A stretch of DNA of 64,000 nucleotides from Lingula anatina (taxonomy: Eukaryota; Brachiopoda; Lingulata; Lingulida; Lingulidae), in NCBI RefSeq assembly GCF_001039355.2, contig NW_019774714.1:126001-190000 (forward strand). Reading direction: 5' to 3'. The position numbers and the translations under genes are program-made. Under the pieces are notes generated by a model that made no database searches, was not told where the DNA came from, and saw nothing but the letters and a program-made list of their open reading frames with translations. Shown one piece after another: positions 58,901-64,000 of this stretch. Every line of letters starts with the position of its first letter. The stretch's first letter is position 1.

Positions 58901-61126
58901 CACTAGGTCCCTTTTCACATCATACGTTATACTTATCTGTATCACAATATTTGACTGGTTTTAATATGTACCAGTAATTACACTACAGGGGCTTTTGTTT
59001 CCTTTTGCAAGTTGGCACTCAGTTGCTTGGATGTATGAAAATTCATTCGCATAACTGGTTGTATAGAGGGCAGGGCTCCATTTAGATGACTCTCTTAGGT
59101 TATAGCTTGGCTACTAATATTTTGTTGTCAGTACCTCAAAACACAGCAATACTGATAAAGATACCCACAATGTGAAGAAGGCCGCAGTGAGCTTGGTTGT
59201 GTAAGGTCATCCAGTCTGGGGTTAGACTGATTCATGACTTGTGACAAACTTAAGATGTAATAAGAGAATCCCTGTTCAATTAAATATCAGGGTTCTTTAA
59301 ACAGTAAATAGATACTTACAGAAGAATTGCTGAAAGATGTACTTTTCAGCTATTTTCCCCCTTGAATAAAAATCATTTTTTATTTGAATACACACTGCAG
59401 TGATGGTACCAACACAAAATTAATAATATATGAGAGTTACAGATGTGTAATTTTATTGCATCACATTTTTTCCAGCTGAAAGAAGAAGTAGAAAAGCTAA
59501 AACAAAGTAACGAGAAACTCTTGGGTCAACTTGACATCTACAGGCGCAATGAGGGCAAGGTGGAGGTAGGTGGTGCACCCTGGTGGCAAAAAAAATGACA
59601 CGTGTGTGCTACATAATAGATACACCCTGAGTAATAGCCAAATGTATGGAGTATACACAAGTGTTATGGACTAGTATAAAGCACTTGCACCTTGCTGACC
59701 ATTAGGCTTCGTTCACATGTAATGTCTATTTTCTAAATTCTATTTTCTATTCGCGCTATCTTATGATCACGGTCTGTGTCCTGAATATCCTGCGGCGTAA
59801 TTACTGGCAGCGCGAGCCAGTTACTTATAGTAACTTATAGTAACTGGCTCGCGCTGCCAGTAATTACGCTGCGGGATATTCAGGACACAGACTGTGATCA
59901 TAAGACATACCGCGAATAGAAAATAGAATTTAGAAAATAGACATTGCATGTGAACGAAGCCTTAGTGTATCAGACTTCTACCATAAAAGATGCGGAGAAC
60001 AAAAGAACCAGAGGTGGTGCATTCATGAGTGGCGTGCAAAATATGGCTAAAAGTTTTCAGGATTGTGCCTGACATCGTTATTTTCAGTCTTTGTTGTGAT
60101 TGCCTTTTTATATGGTCTAAATGCAATGAGAAATTGCTAGATACAATTTCAGGATTTTCAATTTTTGCAACTTTTACCCATGTGTGTGCAAAATAACCCA
60201 TGAATGGTTCTTTTGTTCTCAACGTAGGGAATGGTATGAATTATTTTATTCCCATAAACGGCTTTAACGAGTAAGATTTTTGGAATATTTTATGTACCCA
60301 TCATATCATTAGATATGGTTGTCTGTCCACTAAATTATGTATTACTCCAAATATTATAGGACATATTTTTGATAACTCTATGACTATTAAAAAAATTAAT
60401 TCTAAAAGTCACATTCCACAGAAATTTCACAAAGTACATAATGTAAAAACTGTCTTCTAGATGCTCACACTGAGGATAGAGTCCCTTCAAGATGAGGTTC
60501 AACATCTGAAGGCTGAGAACAAGCAGCTGAAGGAGGGCAATGCCTCTCAGGTGGCAGAGATCCAGAAAATGTCCAAGGCCAAGGCGGAGCTGAGCGAGGA
60601 ACTAGTAGCAGCTCGACAGGAGAGCCGAGAGCTCAGGTTCCAGGTGGCGCAGCTGGAAAAAGAACTTACTGATCTCAAAAATGACAAGAGTAAGGACGAA
60701 CTCATTGAAGCCCTCCGAAAGAAGCTGACAAAGTTGAACAATGAAAAGAAAGAATTTGCTCAGAAGGAGAAAGATTATGAAGACCTCATAGCACGTTTAC
60801 GTGCTCAAATTGCGGAGCTCCAAATCAGGGTAGAGAAGTCGGAGACAATCAGACAAGAACTAGAGAGAGAAATAGAGAGACTGCTTAAAGAAATTGAAAA
60901 ACTTAAAAAGCATATTGGTGCTGACCGGTCCTTTAAGAATTTTGTCGAATTAAAGAGGGAACTGAATTTTGTAAAGGATGAAAATGAAGACTTGAGACAT
61001 TTTGTAAGAGGGAAGCAACCTCCTACTTTACCAGTACTGAAAGCAGTCGAGCACACATCAACTAAACAGAGACCTCCCTCTGCAAAGAGTGGGGAAAAAC
61101 GCTCATCAATTTCTGCAAAGAAATGA
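52980..61126 (+). CDS. Long coiled-coil protein, not identified to family
   Basis: Six exons, all phase 0: 52980-53132, 54357-54491, 57782-57844, 58587-58649, 59476-59565 and 60461-61126, giving 389 aa. Almost the whole chain is heptad-rich coiled coil (LHEQNERLAAKHIETLGFL, KLKQSNEKLLGQLDIYRRNE, LRIESLQDEVQHLKAENKQL and so on), ending in a Ser/Lys-rich basic tail. Two internal exons are exactly 63 nt, or three heptads, so they insert or skip without breaking the coil. There is no signal peptide or membrane segment. The style resembles axonemal or basal-body CCDC proteins, but I do not recognise the gene. The start chosen is the first ATG of exon 1; the bases before it (AATATGCAG) could also be a splice acceptor, so an upstream exon is not excluded. 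Confidence 0.8.
53460..54230. other. Intronic block of unlike texture, unclassified
   Basis: Within intron 1 of the coiled-coil gene this stretch is less AT-rich and contains internal repeats such as GGACGACCTTGAATGGTT and GGACGGCCTTGAATGGTT, and ends near CACCACAATCCCCT. It may be a degraded transposon or LTR piece, but no ends or coding domain were found. Confidence 0.3.
56972..57259 (+). CDS. Possible alternative first exon of the coiled-coil gene
   Basis: An open frame from ATG 56972 runs 96 codons to a donor GAGAAG|GTAGAT, leaving in phase 0, so it joins exon 57782 in frame (AKLEK to IKAQIVEKEM). Upstream, TATATAAA at 56932-56939 is followed by an in-frame stop, so it behaves more like a promoter-proximal exon than an internal one. 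The peptide contains HLIDWLDVDENHPRWVR and a Cys/His cluster CWHCGGVPCDH near residues 57-67, then turns into coiled coil. Its 96 codons equal the combined length of exons 1 and 2, so both forms would be 389 aa. Not homologous to exons 1-2. Function unknown. Confidence 0.55.
58692..58841. mobile_element. Small MITE-like element, copy 2
   Basis: Inverted ends GACTAACAGATC (58692) and GATCTGTTAGTC (ending 58841). Interior similar to the element at 32761-32903. It lies just after exon 58587-58649 in the coiled-coil gene intron. No coding capacity. Confidence 0.65.
59705..59961. mobile_element. Foldback MITE, near-perfect 257-bp palindrome
   Basis: The left arm starts GGCTTCGTTCACATG, and the right arm ends with its complement, CATGTGAACGAAGCC. 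The arms pair almost base for base over about 120 bases to a small centre built of TTACTTATAGTAAC. Flanking TTA occurs on both sides (59702-59704 and 59962-59964), consistent with a 3-bp duplication of the PIF/Harbinger type (inference). The element is intronic (coiled-coil gene, before the last exon) and has no gene. Confidence 0.85.
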
Positions 61127-62300
61127 ACTTTTTGGGTTTTATGGTCTACAAGTGTTATTTATTATTTATACAAGTTGAATCGTATTGTGCATTGCCAGTA
61201 TGGGTTTCTAGCTTCTTTAAGTCTGTAGCCATATTTTAAGTACTCATGTTTAAAATGCTCATTTGTAATAGAGGTGCACCTTTTAAGTGTCAATCTAGTC
61301 AGACAACTTTATTGATGCCATTCTAATGAAAAGTACAGTAGACTGAACATAGCTTGCCACCTTATAACACAAGTTATTGCTTACCTTGAATTGATTTTGT
61401 GGAGCAGATTTCTCCTTTGTTGTGAGCTGAAACTTTGTGAACAATGCCTGAGTTGAATCTTGGCACAATTTGACAAATTTTCCAAGTCGAAAGTGTCCGA
61501 GTTATGCAGCATGTTCTTTTTCTCTGTCCTATTTTAAAGGGCAGTTTACTTGGGTATATTTTTATTTTGATTAGAAGAAGTATAGAGATGACATTTAGTT
61601 AGTTGACTGATACAGTCATATGAATGTAGAGATAGTTAATATGAAATGTTGATTTGAAGAAAGTACTCTGTGTTAAGCTGGAAATGTTGGCTTTCCCAAA
61701 ATATTGCCAAAAAATGAAAATCTTCACCAGATTGCTTTTTTCAGTACTTTTTTCAATAATTTTGCGTTATAAATGTAAATTTTGTCATCTGGGGGTCTTT
61801 TAAGGATTTTAAGATAAGTAAGAGCTTTTTTCAATCACAAGTTGACTTATTGTTCAATATTTGGGGACAAAAGAATAATTCTTAGAGACACTGCTGCTTG
61901 TTTAAATATACATTTTATTGTCAGTTTTATTTGCAGATGTAATTTGAGACAATCACCATTCCATGTGTGTTTTTTGCATTGTAGAAATATTTGTATTTAC
62001 TGTGCATTTGTCTATTGTTACAAGAATGTTATTTTTGTATCTGTTGAAAACACTGCAAAAGCTGTGTATTTGTGACTCATTAAATCATCATTGTTTTTGT
62101 TTTGCATTTCACCTGAGAAACTTACTAAATATTGAGTTAATGCTAGTATTAAGGAAGCAAAGAAGTTACTTTTTAAGAGAAAGGGAACTTCAGATCAAGT
62201 CTACAATATTTCATAAATTTCATACATCTCTCTGTTCATTTCAAAGTAAATAATATGATAATTATCATGTCTTTGGTTTTTCTTGAAAGGAACAGTCGGA
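61127..62300 (+). other. 3' untranslated region and flank of the coiled-coil gene
   Basis: AT-rich sequence after the stop codon. A variant poly-A word ATTAAA occurs near 62080. The open frames at 61842-62253 are Cys/Phe-rich translations of AT-rich DNA with no recognised motif. Confidence 0.4.
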
Positions 62301-62301
62301 T

Positions 62302-62319
62302 TCTCTCACTCTCTCTTTC

Positions 62320-62403
<84 letters not shown>
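62302..62403. repeat. (TC)n(CA)n(GA)n compound microsatellite
   Basis: TC, CA and GA tracts in series. Nothing codes through it. Confidence 0.95.
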
Positions 62404-63535
62404 CTTTCGTTTAACTTTATATCGACTTTGTTGCTGCGTTGTGCTTGTACTTTCAGTTCAAAAAATTTTAATTCCTTGCAGCAACATTATTACAACAACG
62501 CTTTCCCTTCAAGTGTTGTCTTGGCGGTGACGTCTCTCATCTCACCTACTACAATATCAACCTGTACCCGTCTCAACCAAAACATTGTGGTTGCATTTTA
62601 CAGTGACACCGTTACCAGGAGAACTGGCGCAGCTGCCACCACAAACTCATTTTAGGAGGATGTTTTCCGTCGCAATAACGGAATAAATATCTTCTTAAAA
62701 ATGAAAAATAAAATGACACGGAAGAGAGCCGATGTAATAATGTAGTAGTAGTAGTAATATAATAGAAGGGATAATAATGATGATCGAAGTTTTTCATTAA
62801 AATAATGATTCATTTTATTATTATTTGTAACAAGAGGCACATAATGTTTATGCACAAAGCAAAATGAGTGTACGAATATGCAAATGAAAATTTTATCTTT
62901 GAAAAGTGATGTAAGAATAAATTGCCACTAAAAAAAAACCTTTCTTAAGAAATTCTTAAATCAAATAATGTAATAAGATAATTGCTCGACTTCTTTAATA
63001 AGTGAATGTGCCCCTACCACTAAATACCCTATTCTTATAAATAAATAAATACATATATACATAAGCAAAGCCAGGTTCATATGAAGAATAGATGAGTACA
63101 GTCAGACTGAAAAGTGTAGGCACAGGGACGGGAAAATTGCATGGTTTTGTCTCGTTTTTTGGCAGTTGTAACTTAAAAACTGTGTTTTGAGTGGAAGAAT
63201 CGGGAGAAGAATCCCCCACCCATCTTCACGCGGCCTACCGACTTTATCACTCTTATGACAGATTTACGTTTTTTTTTGTTTTTTTTTTTTTTCATCACAA
63301 GTTTTTAACGAGGACAATGTTACTGCTGCTCATTTTATTTTGTTTTATTTTAGTTACTTGTTTCTTTAAGAGGACGGAAAACCCATCTTTAAATCCTAAT
63401 ACTAGCTTCACGGAGCGTCGGTTGGATAAATCATGGACCTAATAATAATCTCTTATTATGTCCATGGATAAATTATGGCGTGTGGTGCACGGATCAAATA
63501 ACCCCATTCATTAAATAATACGGGCCAATCTCAAG
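62404..63535. other. Intergenic stretch without recognised genes
   Basis: AT-rich with short trinucleotide runs (TAG/TAA type, about 62742-62790) and a poly-T patch near 63270. I see no exon, RNA gene or transposon end that can be supported. Confidence 0.5.
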
Positions 63536-63995
63536 AAAAACATCAGGAAGATCCCACTTAGCTGCACAGACTTGTGGTTCTTGTAGAAAGATTATTGCAA
63601 TACGCGGTAGACGCACACTCTATTAGACACGTGAGCACGTTCTGATGTTAATTGTGTGTCTGTTTGGTGGCATATGGCGGTGTCTTTTAAATCCTATGAA
63701 CATTATTAAAGGGGCTCTTTATTCTAAATTTAAATAAAAGATTAAACTAAACGTATAACCCCTGGAAAAACTTCAGGAAGATCCCACTTAGCTGCACAGA
63801 CTAGCGGTTCTTCTAGGAAGATAATTGCAATACGCGGTAGACGCACACTCTATTAGACACGTGAGCACGTTCTGATGTTAATTGTATGTCTGTTCTGTGG
63901 CATATGGCGGTGTCTTTTAAATCCTATGAACATTTTTAAAGGGGCTTCATATATTTAATTTGAATAAACGATTATCTAGATGAGTACTATAAATC
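63536..63995. repeat. Tandem repeat, 230-bp unit, two copies at the window edge
   Basis: The unit beginning AAAAACATCAGGAAGATCCC at 63536 recurs at 63766 (AAAAACTTCAGGAAGATCCC) with about 90 percent identity by eye. Each copy contains the palindrome-like word ACGTGAGCACGT and the conserved block GCGGTAGACGCACACTC. The end of the second copy is less similar. The array may continue beyond the window. Confidence 0.85.
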
Positions 63996-64000
63996 ATGTT

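Overview
The window is nuclear DNA from an animal, most likely a marine bilaterian invertebrate. Coding exons are short and separated by AT-rich introns with canonical GT/AG junctions. Long dinucleotide microsatellites are abundant, several DNA transposons and one LINE fragment are present, and all recognisable genes are metazoan. The phylum cannot be fixed from the sequence alone. No bacterial operon, CRISPR array or virus was seen. Exon coordinates were read by hand from splice signals, reading-frame phase and protein family resemblance.

Layout. (1) 2.5-12.4 kb, minus strand: the 5' part of an RGK-type Ras-like GTPase gene with a degenerate P-loop, an 8.4 kb intron and a TATA/CRE-like promoter; its 3' exons were not found. 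(2) 16.3-35.1 kb: a tandem segmental duplication. Each unit carries a ten-exon, minus-strand sugar-1,4-lactone oxidase gene (gulonolactone/arabinonolactone oxidase family). Copy A is intact (534 aa). Copy B has a 13 bp deletion in exon 3 that brings an immediate stop. Three transposon insertions are each present in only one unit. (3) 35.9-38.65 kb, minus: ribosomal protein L14, with a 5'TOP start, a first coding exon that is only ATG, and three related C/D-box snoRNA candidates in introns 2, 3 and 4. (4) 38.97-48.17 kb, plus: mitochondrial D-lactate dehydrogenase (LDHD), head to head with RPL14. It has a pair of homologous 91-nt exons that must be used one at a time, decayed copies of the next exon's start, and a ~1.97 kb repeat joined at a single N that looks like an assembly error. 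(5) 49.8-52.56 kb, minus: PSMD7/Rpn8 of the proteasome lid. (6) 52.98-61.1 kb, plus: a coiled-coil protein gene head to head with PSMD7, with a possible alternative N-terminal exon containing a Cys/His cluster. (7) 61.1-64 kb: 3' flank, microsatellite, and a 230 bp tandem repeat running toward the window edge.

The genes do not form a pathway. RPL14 and PSMD7 are housekeeping genes, each sharing a short divergent promoter region with its neighbour. LDHD and the lactone oxidases are both FAD oxidases of the PCMH/VAO fold but have unrelated exon structures. I found no convincing undescribed multi-gene system. The most notable items are the mutually exclusive LDHD exons, the snoRNA family inside RPL14, the P-loop-degenerate RGK protein and the oxidase duplication with one broken copy.
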